64,000 nucleotides of DNA from Anthracocystis setariae (taxonomy: Eukaryota > Basidiomycota > Ustilaginomycetes > Ustilaginales > Ustilaginaceae), in the NCBI GenBank assembly GCA_928724745.1, contig CAKMXJ010000002.1:930001-994000 (forward strand), read 5' to 3'. Numbering within the stretch: position 1 is the first letter of the stretch; each line of letters opens with the position of its first letter. Below, piece after piece: positions 43,610 through 54,351 of this stretch. A program made the translations under genes and the position numbers. The notes beneath the pieces were generated by a model, which saw nothing but the letters and a program-made list of their open reading frames with translations, was not told where the DNA came from and searched no databases.

Positions 43610-45208
43610 ATGTCATCTTCTTCGGGGAGATCTCTGGATCAAGGTATTTCCGCATCACGGGCCGGCGGAGCTCAGAAGCGGCCACCGACAGCGGCCAAGG
43701 CACAGACACCAACCAAGAAGCAGCGCGCATATCCTCGTCCGTCCCCATCCGCAGGCTCTTCAACAGATTCGGGCTCGGCAGCTTCGCAAGCAAGGAGACG
43801 TGCGCGAGATGGCAACTCTGCTGTTTCTCAGGATGAACCAAGGTGGGCTCAGGCAGAGCGCATACTGCTGGATCGTACGTTGCGACTACACACCGTTTCG
43901 CCGCTTCACTTCTCCTCCCTGCCGGCTTCGATTCAAGAGGTTGCTCGGCCCCTTTTCCAGATGCTACGAACAGAACTTCATCAGTACATCAACTTGCGGC
44001 TCAGCGACGGGTTCGGCTTCTTAGAATCGACGGGTACCACGATCGATGCGCGTGATTCCGAGACTGGTGACCTTCGTCCACCCGAGCGCAGACGAAGGGC
44101 TGAGACGGATCGAGTCGGCCACGTCCGCATTGGCTTCGTAGAGGATTCCGAGTTCATCGCGTCGTTGCAAAAGGGCAATGCGGGAGAGGCAAGAGCTCGT
44201 CCCTGGGCGATCGAGATCGAGTTGGGCAAGCCCGCTTCCGAAGTCGACACTTCAAAGAATAGGCTGACATCGTTGCGATCCAAGAGCTTGCAAGAAGCTA
44301 CACCAGCCGAGCTCTGCCATATCATCTTTATTCCTGGATCGACGACGCGCGATGAGCGTTCGCGTACTTATCGTAGATACCCCTTGATCGCAACGAAGGC
44401 GCCTTCATCGAGCTTAGCCAGCGCAGATCCGCTTCTGGGCTCCTCTTCGATCAATGTGGGCCCTGCTGTTCTGGGACATGCGCTCGATTGGATCCAAAAA
44501 CGCTTCGATTGTCGGATATGTTCGGCTACAGGGGCTGCTGCAATCTCGTCGCGACTGCGAGGACCACAGCTCGAGTCTCTGGCGGAGCTTATTGTGCGCC
44601 AAACACGAGCTGAGACGGGCGCCCTCGCAGGAGTCGAGAGGTCAAAAGAGCAGCGGATGGTGGATGCTGCGGTCAAGCCGGTGGAGCTCGTATTTGCTTT
44701 CCCCGCCAAGGTAAAAGCTGTAGGACCTAAGATGGCAATGGTGCCAGGACCTGCACCTGATTTGACTTCGCTCACGCTAACGATTCCGTGGGAGATCTGC
44801 ATGAACTTGTTGGACGGTCTTTCTCCAAGTGAGTTGCTCTTCTCCTTGTCAGCTCGAAAAATTGGGTAGGAGCATACACTGACAAAGTTTTCTTTATGCC
44901 ATTTTGTCAACCCAACAGATGAGCCACTTCTCCCAGCACTGAACCACTATCTTTCGATGCATACTTCAATACCGCTCGACGCACTCGAGCTGACGCGCAT
45001 AGGTGTGGCGGGCATCAGTGTCGGCTCGGGCAGAATCAAGATCTCGAAAGTGCCTGGCCAGGATGCCGCCAATGAAGCGAAGAAATCGTTGCTCAAGCGC
45101 TCGCAAGCTGGTGAAGGTGAAGCGGATGCGAGGGACCGAAGACGTGCTGGTGCTGTGTTTGGTTTCCTTCGTCGAGTCGTTGAAGGTGACATGGTCGACG
45201 AGGTTTGA
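43610..45208 (+). CDS. CENP-L (Fta1/Iml3)-like inner kinetochore protein
   Basis: Two exons, 43610-44828 and 44919-45208, with a 90-nt phase-1 intron, give 502 residues. The N-terminus (~85 residues) is basic and disordered. I recognise the family from the order of blocks that match CENP-L: LRLHTVSPLHFSSLPAS (like 'WTLYSLTPLYKF'), VLGHALDWIQKRFDCRI (like 'IIGTWFQKTFDCYF'), a beta-strand-rich core ending LTLTIPWEICMNLLDGL, and at the C-terminus LTRIGVAGISVGSGRIKI (like 'LVRVSTSVASAHTDGKIKI'). CENP-L pairs with CENP-N in the constitutive centromere-associated network. The protein is larger than vertebrate CENP-L (~340 residues) because of the N-terminal extension and loop insertions. The call is from recalled similarity. 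Confidence 0.75.
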
Positions 45209-45789
45209 GGATTGTTTCGTTGCCAGGGCCAGTTCTGATTGCTATGTATGTACTTGTATAAGTTTGCTCCATCTATCATGCATCATCATCTTGATCATCT
45301 CGCAAGTGTCTGTTGGGCTTGGAGGGTTGGTCTCAAGCCCTGGTTGAATGCAATCAAAACCTCAACCTAACAAACCTCGGAAAAAATTCTCACCACCACA
45401 GACTCCACACGGAGCGGCGAAACGGGCCACGAATTATGCCGTCACGCAGAGGAGAGTTGGGGCGGTTTCCCCTGACTAAAATTCCACCCGGGATGCACAG
45501 CGAGTTGACGCCGTTGAAACAGCTCGGTGAATCTGCATGGGAGAAAGGCCCATTTTACACACTGATGCCCGTTGGGGGGTTGTTTGCTGCCATGCATATC
45601 GACTGCGTGGAGTCTGCCATCGCCCGCGATTCTCTGCTCGGCTGCAACGCTTTCATCATCGTCAATCTCATCTTCGCTTCGCTTCGAATCGAATCGCAAG
45701 TCTCTCTCTACATCCATCGCTCGATCATCGAAATCGAGAATCCCTCTCACGGTACAGCTTGTTGATTGATTCGATTCACAGGGTTCACC
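45209..45789. other. Spacer and Ykt6 promoter
   Basis: No gene seen. Confidence 0.55.
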
Positions 45790-46642
45790 ATGCAGATTTA
45801 CGGCTTGCTCGTGTTGGCCAGCCCACCTGGCGCAGGTGCGGTTCCTCTTACAACAGCATGGGAGCTCGGCTCATTTTCTTGGCTTCAGCGAGGCACTGTC
45901 CAGGATATGATGGGATTCATGGCTAGGGTAAGTAGCGCTCCGATCAGCACATCCGTACCCTGCAAGACTTCTGGGCAGCTTATTGACCTGCTCACCATGC
46001 TCTTTCTTCGACATTGGACCCAAGTAGACGGTCGCCGAACGCACACAACCAACCCAGCGTCAATCCGTACAGGAAAACTCCTACGTCGCACATGTCCACT
46101 CCCGCCCCGCATCGGACGGCATCACCGGCGTCCTCATCACTGACACCGAGTACCCTGTTCGAGTCGCCTTCTCGCTGCTCAACAAGACGCTGGATGAGTT
46201 CGTCATCAAGGTGCCCAAGTCACAATGGGAGTCCAAGGTCAACGCAATCACCACGGGATCCGCCACAGCACCACCTAAGGGAGAGGCTTTGCTCGGCATC
46301 AGCGCCTTCCCCCAGGCTGTGGACTATGTCAAGAGGTACCAAGACCCAAGACAGGCGGACACAATCATGAAGGTCCAGCAGGAGTTGGACGAGACCAAGA
46401 TCGTTCTCGTAAGTGTAGCTCAATCTCGCTATTCTACAGCTATACGAATTCCCAACTGACTGATTCTGGCGCCACTTTGTTAACTTACGGATCCGATTCT
46501 ATAGCACAAAACCATTGACTCAGTCTTGCAGCGCGGCGAGGATCTGGACAAGCTGGTGGAAAAGTCGGGAACGCTCAGCGAGCAAAGCAAGATGTTCTAC
46601 AAGACAGCCAAGAAGCAGAACTCGTGCTGCGTTGTGATGTAA
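45790..46642 (+). CDS. YKT6: R-SNARE Ykt6
   Basis: Three exons, 45790-45927, 46028-46408 and 46505-46642 (all phase 0), give 218 residues. The N-terminal longin domain starts MQIYGLLVL and continues across the first intron into [14 protein letters not shown], a near-invariant Ykt6 phrase. The SNARE motif near the C-terminus ([20 protein letters not shown]) has the zero-layer arginine in LQRGEDLD. The protein ends CCVVM: a CaaX box (CVVM) for prenylation preceded by the Cys that is normally palmitoylated. Ykt6 acts in ER-Golgi, endosome-vacuole and autophagosome fusion, switching between closed cytosolic and lipidated membrane forms. A DHHC palmitoyltransferase gene follows 784 bp downstream on the same strand. 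Confidence 0.96.
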
Positions 46643-47426
46643 CGGAGGGCCGTCTCGATTGTAATCCTGCCCTTCACGCCGCAAGGCTCCGATGAGTTGA
46701 TTCATCGTTGAGGCGTCTGCTTCATGGAAGGCGAGTCGGCGTGTTGTCCTTCTTCTTGGTTGCCTACATAGTGCTATCGCCAGCTTTGATCCATCGTTTA
46801 GTGACCTCTCCGCTTCCCTGACATGCTCTCTGTCGCTCCAACTGGGCTACTGATGGTCTCTGTCAGGATTGGAGCGTGCCTCATCCGATTCGGCACCCTT
46901 TGTACATACTTTCTCGGGCATCAACGCATCATGGACTCGATATCCTTTGCTATAGTGTCACAAGTGACAAGAGATGTGGCAGTTGATCCGGGGAGCAATC
47001 AACGAGAAGGACACTTGTTGCAAGAGTTCATCAACTCAGGCTCTCGTCCGGTGTCTATACAGCCAAGCGCGCACCAAATTACAGGCGTAAAGTAACACTT
47101 TTGAAATTTGTCTTGGGCCAGCGCAGCCAGCGGGGTCTTGTCGACGGTCTGTGTGTTCCAGTGAGTGGGTTCGGATCTTGCGTCCGAGACTTGCTTGCCC
47201 TCCCACAACATCACACATAGGATCCTTGTAGCCAACGGAAGGGCCGGCAGCATCGATCTAGCGCAGGCGCAACACTCTCTTTCCGGCGGTCAAGACTCGA
47301 CTCAGCATCGCAATCTCACAGGAACAAAGACTCAGCTCTGCAAGAACATCGCACATTCTCATCATCATGACTGCATAGACTCTTCCATCGCACTACAATC
47401 ACTTAAAAGCTGGCGACGACTGCGAG
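46643..47426. other. Ykt6-PFA4 spacer
   Basis: No gene seen. Confidence 0.55.
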
Positions 47427-49536
47427 ATGGCACACCAATTGCCCACAACCGATGAGGCGCGAGCTCTTGCACCTCAACATGCACACGTGCATTCCAGAAT
47501 GGCGAGACAGCAGCACCACGACCAAGACGCCTATTCTTCATCGTCATCAGACAGCGATGCCGACGTGGACATGATAGGCTCCCGCAAGGAGATGCAATCT
47601 CTGATATCACATACAGACTCCACAGGCGAAGCACAGCGTTCAGAATCGACCACAAACCCACCAACGCCGACTCGCAAACATCGAGCAGCGCTGAAATGGA
47701 CCGAAGTCATCTGGGTTACATGCACCCTCGCGCTCATCTCCATCCTAGGCTACACCTCCCAACTGTGCATCATGCTGCCATACTACCACAAAACGCCTTC
47801 CTTCTCATCCGCTGCCCTCTCCGCGGTCCTCATCCCGTTCAATCTTGGCCTGCTCTGCATCTACTACAACTACTATCTCTGCGTAACCACCGATCCCGGC
47901 AGCGTTCCTCCCGGATGGGAGCCCGAGTGGTCTTGCCTTGATCCTACCATCTCGACCTACCCCTCCGAGAGCGACCCTGCACTCGAGCTCAAGGAAACCA
48001 TCCTTCGTCCGCGCTACTGCAAGTCTTGTCACGCATACAAACCGCCTCGCTCTCACCACTGCAAAACCTGCCATCGCTGCGTCCTCCGCATGGACCACCA
48101 TTGCCCCTGGCTCGCCAACTGCGTTGGACACTACAACTACGCCCACTTCATCCGCTTTCTGTTCTGGGTCGATGTCACGTGCACTTACCATCTGGTAATG
48201 ATCTCGTGTCGAGTGTTGGACAAGTTCAACTCGTATGGCTACTGGAGGGAGCCAAGTACGCGCGAGTTGATCTGGTTGGTGGTCAACTACGCGCTATGCA
48301 TCCCTGTGATTCTGCTGGTGGGTGTGTTCAGTATCTATCATTTCTACTGCACGGCGATCAACCAGACTACGATCGAGAGTTGGGAGAAGGACCGCACCGC
48401 AACCATGATCCGCAGGGGAAGGATCAGGAAGGTCAAGTATCCCTACAACCTCGGTCTGTGGAGGAACGTGAGAAGTGTCTTGGGACACAATCCGTTGACG
48501 TGGTGCTTGCCAGGAGCGCGTGCGAGGGATGTGGGAGAGGGGCTCAAGTTTCCGGTGGCGCCAGGTTTAGGTAAGTCGAAGTTCCGAGCGAGGTTGAGTT
48601 TGAGATCACATCGAGGCTGGCATTGGCATGTGCAGACGGCTTTGCAGGATCAGGAAGGGGCATCCGGAGACCAAGACGAGACGGCTTTGCGTCGTGTCGA
48701 CAAGTTTTCCGCGGATAATGTCGGCGATGCGGGCTCTTCTCATTGCAAGGAATGGGAAGAACACGAGCCACATTCCGACGCTGACGACTACGTGCATCCG
48801 GAACTGGAGGCCTCCGTACTGCAACGCTTGCGGTGGGAGCACTGGCATCGACAACAAGCTCGCTGGAGATACCAGTCTCAGTCACACCCCCGTTCATTGG
48901 GGGATGTGGTGTTTGAGGAGCAACATGGACAGAAACTGGACGCATAGATTGGGCAGAGTGGCAGAAGAAACGTATCATTTGTACATTGATTGCAATCATG
49001 GTTCTGTAGCCGCTTGGTTCCTACCTCGATGTGTGTGGGCGTGGGTTGTAGCGAGCTTTTGGGCACTGACCATGCATGCTTAATCCTCTCACCTCTCTGT
49101 TTCTTTTCTCCGATTTGCAGACCAAGGGGCGCAGTATCGATGGCCGCCTAAAGATCCGAGTCGATCGACTAGCAGTGGTAACCTTTCGCAACAAGGGTGG
49201 TGGGTTGACGGTAACGAAGCACCGCCTCTATTCAAAACCTACCCGTCGGGATCCACTTCATCATCACCATTCACATATGGCAACGGCGACTTGAATCCTA
49301 ACCTACTCCCCACCAACTCTCACCTCCGCCAACGCAATCTTCTCCACCATCTAGAGCAAGAGCAAGACGAGGAAGAGCGAATGTCAAGTATCTCGTCCGG
49401 CTCCGACGACGAGTTAGATATCCACATAAACCCCGCCCAGCAGCACAAGAACCATCATCTCCTCACTAATACAATACGCATACGAAGAGGCTCAGAAGGC
49501 TACGAAGTGCGCCCGCGCGCCACTTGGTCCATCTAA
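47427..49536 (+). CDS. PFA4: DHHC palmitoyltransferase, PFA4 type
   Basis: Exon 1 is 47427-48570 and exon 2 is 49121-49536 (phase 1), giving 519 residues. Order: disordered N-terminus (~1-85), membrane spans near 90-112 and 125-150, the Cys-rich DHHC domain (RPRYCKSCHAYKPPRSHHC .. CHRCVLRMDHHCPW; catalytic DHHC 223-226), two further spans (~246-262 and ~287-308), and a cytosolic tail. Joining the exons restores the PFA4-family phrase ending QYRWPPKDPSRS and the terminal YEVRP block, so I prefer this splice. The enzyme S-acylates membrane proteins at the ER; yeast Pfa4 modifies chitin synthase Chs3. The 550-nt intron is long for this window, and without splicing the frame stays open to a stop at 48945-48947, giving a different tail and a 506-residue protein. 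Confidence 0.92.
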
Positions 49537-49943
49537 ATCCCACCCCCACACCCTCAAAAAATCAAAACCCAACTCTCAACATTCACAGTCTCTAGATGCC
49601 TACAAGGGGTGTGTGTGTGTTTTTTATGACAAGTGCAAATTGAATTGCGAGATGCATTGACAAGGCATGCTGGTGAGCGATGCAAGTGCGTGCGTGGTGT
49701 GTGTGTGTGTGTGTGTGTGTGCGTTCGAGGGAGGGGAATAGGATGCGCCTAGCGTGTGCAAGCCATTAGAAAGATGATACAAAGAAAAGAGCGCGGATGC
49801 TCTCTGTTGGGGTGGGGGGAGGAAGGCTTGGGACCGAACCCGCCCCTTTTTTTTAGAATGATGCTGGTTGATGTGGTTGGAGGAGAGAGACACTTTTCCG
49901 AGACGAGACAAGAGGCGAGATTTGAACGATGAATCTAGCCAAT
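49537..49943. other. Convergent 3' spacer
   Basis: It lies between PFA4 (+) and RPS27 (-). It contains a (GT)n microsatellite at 49697-49721. No gene. Confidence 0.65.
49697..49721. repeat. GT dinucleotide microsatellite
   Basis: About twelve GT units. Confidence 0.9.
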
Positions 49944-51192
49944 TTACGCCTTCTTACGGAAAGAGCAGCCCTCAGTCAAGCGAGCCTTACCACCGGTGGG
50001 CTGCGAGAGGACCTGAGCGCAAGAGCCGCAGACAACGACGGTCTGGGCGTGCGAGAAGACGGTGGTGATGGCGAAGCAACCAGGGCACTTGACGTCCATG
50101 AAGAACGAGTTGGGGTTCTGCACAAGTCGCTTGAGCTTGTGGCAGCGAGCCTGCTGCTCGGCGGAGGGGTTAAGAAGGTCGACGGCGAGAGTCTGCAAAA
50201 GATAAGCGCAAAAATAAGATGGGTCAGCGATTTGTCCGCTTATGAATTTGGCATAGTAGCCGGACCTCTCGCACAGCAGCACGATTTGTAGCTTTAGGTA
50301 ATGAGGAGACAGAGCGCGGTTGTTTTTGTTGTTCGAGTTTGTTAATCTGACGAAAGATTGCGACCGGTAGCGTGAAGCGATGATTGGGATTGTTGACCTG
50401 GGCCGGGCAGGATGTGCGACCATAGAGATAGAGCTGCGGACGTGAACGAAAGGCGGCGATGCGTAGATTGGAAGAAAGCTGTGACGGCCGAGCATGGTTG
50501 TCAATGGCTGGGGCGCAGTGAAGGCTGTGAGGGCAGTGCGAGTGGGTGGTCGCCGCTACATATGCCCAACCACATTAAGTGGCATGTCACTTTGTAGCAT
50601 GATGTGAAACGGTGTAGACGTGATGTGGCGAGAGACAACTCCAGACCCGAAACGGCGAAACCGGGCGGTAAAGTAGCGAAGATCAGCGTCTTGTCTCCTT
50701 GTCCACTTGTCCATGGGAGGTCCGTTGGGTCCGAGTGGCTTCTACATCTCTTTCGTAATTCCAGCGGACACGTTTTGTACTATTTAAAACGGATAGCGAG
50801 TGCCACCTAGTACGCCCACACGTAGCGCAAGATCGTAGAAAAGAGTCGGCCAAAAGTGCTGAGAGATGTCTTTGGTGTACATGGTAGGCTGCAAACCTAT
50901 TCTGCAGCGCGTGCCCGTCTGTTGACAGGGACTTGACCGATGATTGTCATGTTGACTGTTGGGGATACTGTGGCTGCTGAATATTGTTGTCACAGTGGAG
51001 AGTCTGGGTCGTCTGCTGGTGCCATTGATTGAGGACCTCTTCACTACGCCACCGCACTGAAGTTGCTCTGTGTTCGATGTGTGGCTGAGTTGCGGGCTGT
51101 TTCATGCTGATGCTGTTTGTTTGCGATGTGGTGTGGTATTGTGCTGCTGTGCGAGACGTGTGCTGAATGTGTAGAATATGATATCTTACCAT
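49944..51192 (-). CDS. RPS27: 40S ribosomal protein S27 (eS27)
   Basis: Exon 2 (50192-49944) encodes everything after the initiator: [20 protein letters not shown] .. SFRKK, including the C4 zinc ribbon (KCPGCF .. VVCGSC) and [15 protein letters not shown], essentially canonical eS27. The frame before it reads straight into a splice acceptor (TTTTGCAG), so the ATG must lie on an upstream exon. The best candidate is ATG at 51192-51190 immediately followed by GTAAGA, in the context ATCAAGATG, the same context as the RPL19 start. That gives 83 residues and a 997-nt intron. eS27 lies on the small ribosomal subunit. Exon 2 is certain; exon 1 is the best reading but unproved. Confidence 0.88.
50193..51189 (-). 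other. Proposed intron 1 of RPS27 (997 nt)
   Basis: Donor GTAAGA directly after the ATG, acceptor TTTTGCAG. It is about ten times longer than the other introns in the window. No protein-coding content seen. I looked for C/D snoRNA boxes by eye and found no convincing pair. Confidence 0.6.
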
Positions 51193-53061
51193 CTTGATGT
51201 ATGTGTATGTGAGTGTGTTACTGGAGGGAAGAGAAGGATGATGGCGAGTGGCGGATGTCGATGTTGGCGCTCACTCGATTGGCTGAGCTGCTGTGGTTGG
51301 ACTCACTCCAAAACCAATTCTGCCTGTTTGCAAGCGCTGAAATTGGGCGCGGCAGGAAAACGGCAGAAACTGAGCTGAGCACGCGAGAGAACTTGGTTGG
51401 TACAGTTGTTGCTGCTGCCTTGCTCAAGTTTCATTTTTGTCGCCCTCCTCTGATGGACCTTGGCAGTTGTGGTAGACTTGGCTGAAAAGAGACTCTAGCT
51501 CTGCTGCCTCAGAAAATTCAAACCCGACAGACTCAACTTCGAAAGACTGGTCTGCAACCACATTCTCTTTTTTTTCCAGGTTGCAGAGCCACTGTCTAGG
51601 GCTGCTTTTGTGTCGCCCCCCATCGGACAGTAGACGTCCGCCAGGGTCGCTTGGCCCTCGCTTGCTCTGCAATAGCAAAAATTTCAAATTCAAATTCTGT
51701 TAGCCAGCTGTTTCAAATACAAACGACTTGAAATCGATTCGCGCGCGAGAGAGTCAAATGAGAAAATCGAAAAAAGAGGCAGAAAACAGCTTCAGGGACC
51801 GCCCAAACATGTGATTTTGGAGTTCGGCCGAGCTTTTCTTGTAGTTGCTTTTGTAATTGTTTCTTGTAGCCTATCGTCATTCGACCAAATTCAGCGCTGT
51901 GAAGCCGCAATCCTGGATCGAGTGTTTTGTATTTCGCTGGGAACTGTGAGAAAACCCGCCCAACCAGCCAGAGAGAGAGAGTGACTGAGGCAGCAGGCAG
52001 GCAAACAACCGTGCTAGGTGCAGCTTAAAGGTGTGAGAGAGTGAGAGCGAGAAAGGCTACCCAAAGGCGGAGCGAGACCGCAAGCAGCAAGTTGCGCGAG
52101 ACCATAGAGACAGTTGCGCGCCAGACAAGTGTGAGCGCAGCAAAAAGACGAAAAAAATAACCGGCAGCACGCCAGCACTTGGCATAGTTGGAAAGCAACG
52201 AGCTGACTGACACAGTGGCTGAGCTTGTTGGCCGCCAGAGTGAGAGTCTGACTTTGAGGTTTTGGTCGTCATCTCTTTCCCCTCCTCTCGTCTCCATCAT
52301 CCGACCTCCTCAAGTCCTATTCATGTAAGTAGTCATATCAGTGACTTCGTCCGACATCTCCTGCCATACAACACAACAAACAGAGGTACGACAAAAGCAT
52401 TCTAGGAGCTAGGACCAACAGCAAAGCAAACATCCAACACACTAGCGTCACAATCTCGAAACAGCGACCACAGACGACCAAGCCATTCCAGCAATCGAAC
52501 ATCGTATCAGCGCAATCAGCAAATTCGTCTTCTTATCCAGAGTGCGTTTGCATCACTTCCACCACTGCCAACGCTACACACATTCCGTTCAAGTATGCAT
52601 CGTATCAGATTCGACCACGATTGCTACCGATATCTCTCACATCCACACAAACATGGGAATCATGAATCGGTCGCTTTGTACGCGGAGGATACCGATGCCG
52701 CGCAATTCAATGGTTTCGAAACAGGACGGCAGCAGGCTCCCTCTTCAGAAATAGACTGGGTCGGATCATGGGCCAGCATCGACACAACACGAGGTCGAGG
52801 AGCAAAGCGGCATGGGCCATCATCAAATACAGCTATTCTGGAATGCACGTATTTTGACTGTCACTACTTTCGAGTACGGATGATATACCACGGCCCAGCT
52901 CTTGCATCTCAGCACAAAACCGCCTCCCATCCCACACACACATCACCTTTCCAGCCTTGTCTCAATCTTGTTCGGCAGGAGTTTCAGATTCAACGCAAGG
53001 AAAGCACCAGCATCTGACCCTCTTTGATTTTTTTGTTGTTTACCTTCCGATAGTCATCAAG
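51193..53061. other. Divergent spacer between RPS27 and RPL19
   Basis: Head-to-head promoter region of two ribosomal-protein genes. It has pyrimidine/purine-rich tracts and a 140-codon ORF (52595-53017) that looks fortuitous and probably lies in the RPL19 leader. Confidence 0.6.
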
Positions 53062-53649
53062 ATGGTCAACCTTAGAACACAGAAGCGTCTCGCGGCCTCG
53101 GTCCTCGGATGCGGTAAGCGCAAGGTCTGGCTCGACCCCGCCGAGCAGAACGACATTGGCAACGCCAACTCGCGTGCCAACATCCGCAAGCTCATCCGTG
53201 ACGGCCAGATCATCCGCAAGCCCGTTGTCGGTGGCTCGCGATCGCGTGCTCGTGCCACCGCCGCCGCCAAGCGTGCCGGCCGTGGTACTGGCCAGGGTCA
53301 CCGCAAGGGTTCCTCGGAGGCCCGTATGCCCACCAAGGTCATGTGGATGCGTCGCCAGCGTGTCCTCCGCCGACTTCTTCGCAAGTACCGTGAGTCTGGC
53401 AAGATCGACAAGCACCTCTACCACGAGCTTTACCTCAAGTCCAAGGGTAACGTTTTCAAGAACAAGCGTGTCCTCATGGAGCACATCCACAAGGCCAAGG
53501 CCGAGGCTGCTCGTTCCAAGCACCTTGCCGACCAGATGGAGGCTCGTCGTATGCGCAACAAGGCCATGCGCGAGCGCCGTGCTCAGCGTGTCCTCGAGAA
53601 GCGTGCTGCCATCATTGCTGTCGAGAACGAGGCAGAGGAGAAGAAGTAA
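53062..53649 (+). CDS. RPL19: 60S ribosomal protein L19 (eL19)
   Basis: 195 residues, single exon, starting [20 protein letters not shown]. The conserved core is complete ([57 protein letters not shown]), followed by the long basic C-terminal helix. Codon use is strongly biased (AAG, CGT, GTC, CTC), as expected for a highly expressed gene. eL19 sits near the polypeptide exit side of the large subunit and contacts the small subunit. The start context is ATCAAGATGG. A splice-acceptor-like CCGATAG lies just upstream, so the leader may contain an intron. Confidence 0.97.
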   Translation: MVNLRTQKRLAASVLGCGKRKVWLDPAEQNDIGNANSRANIRKLIRDGQIIRKPVVGGSRSRARATAAAKRAGRGTGQGHRKGSSEARMPTKVMWMRRQRVLRRLLRKYRESGKIDKHLYHELYLKSKGNVFKNKRVLMEHIHKAKAEAARSKHLADQMEARRMRNKAMRERRAQRVLEKRAAIIAVENEAEEKK

Positions 53650-54351
53650 ATTGGCCCAGCATCGGCTGGTCCTTTTTCCCTTTCTTTGACTCTACTTGTA
53701 TCTTTACTGTCGCACACACTTTCTTTTCCCAACATTGTATGGACATTCCAATGTCTTGCCGCGCTGGTCAAGTTTGTCTTTCCGGGCAAGCTTGGGTTCA
53801 GCGCACACATCTACTCGACCGCTCATGCATTTGCTCACCGCCCTCTAGCGGCGTTTGCGCATCCTTTCCCCTCACGTCTACACCAACATCATCCCCTCTT
53901 GGCTGGCGGATGGTTGATTCCCACCCACCAGTCTTTTACGGCTGACTTTCACATCCATGTCTACCTCTATATCAGCGGCTTGGATCAGTCGTATTCAAAA
54001 AAAGCAATCGCATCTGCACTTGACCCAGAAGGTTTGTCGGTGGTGGTTCGATTTTTTTTGTGCTGTTGATTAACTTGATGATGTGTGGTCGCGCAGGTTG
54101 AGTTGTACGGAGGAGTTGTGTTGGCAAATGTGAGCTGTGTCGAGTGGTTTGGGTAGGGATGCGAGTGTGGGGGTGGGTGCGAAGGAGTGTGTTGGAGATT
54201 GCGGAGGGGGTCTTGAGTGGGCACGTGTTGGTTGGCGCGCATGGTTCAAGTGAACGTTTAAATTAACTCATCTTTGGGGGGATTGGGGCTTTGGTTGAGG
54301 ACGACGATCATTTCGATTGTTGGTATTGGTCAGAGAAGCAACGTCGTCGGG
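53650..54351. other. Spacer downstream of RPL19
   Basis: RPL19 3' UTR and the upstream region of the next gene. From about 54040 the plus strand becomes conspicuously G/T-rich. No gene seen. Confidence 0.55.

Noticed and set aside
52595..53017. 140-codon ORF upstream of RPL19
   Set aside because: No domain; it lies in the probable RPL19 leader and ends 45 bp before the RPL19 ATG.
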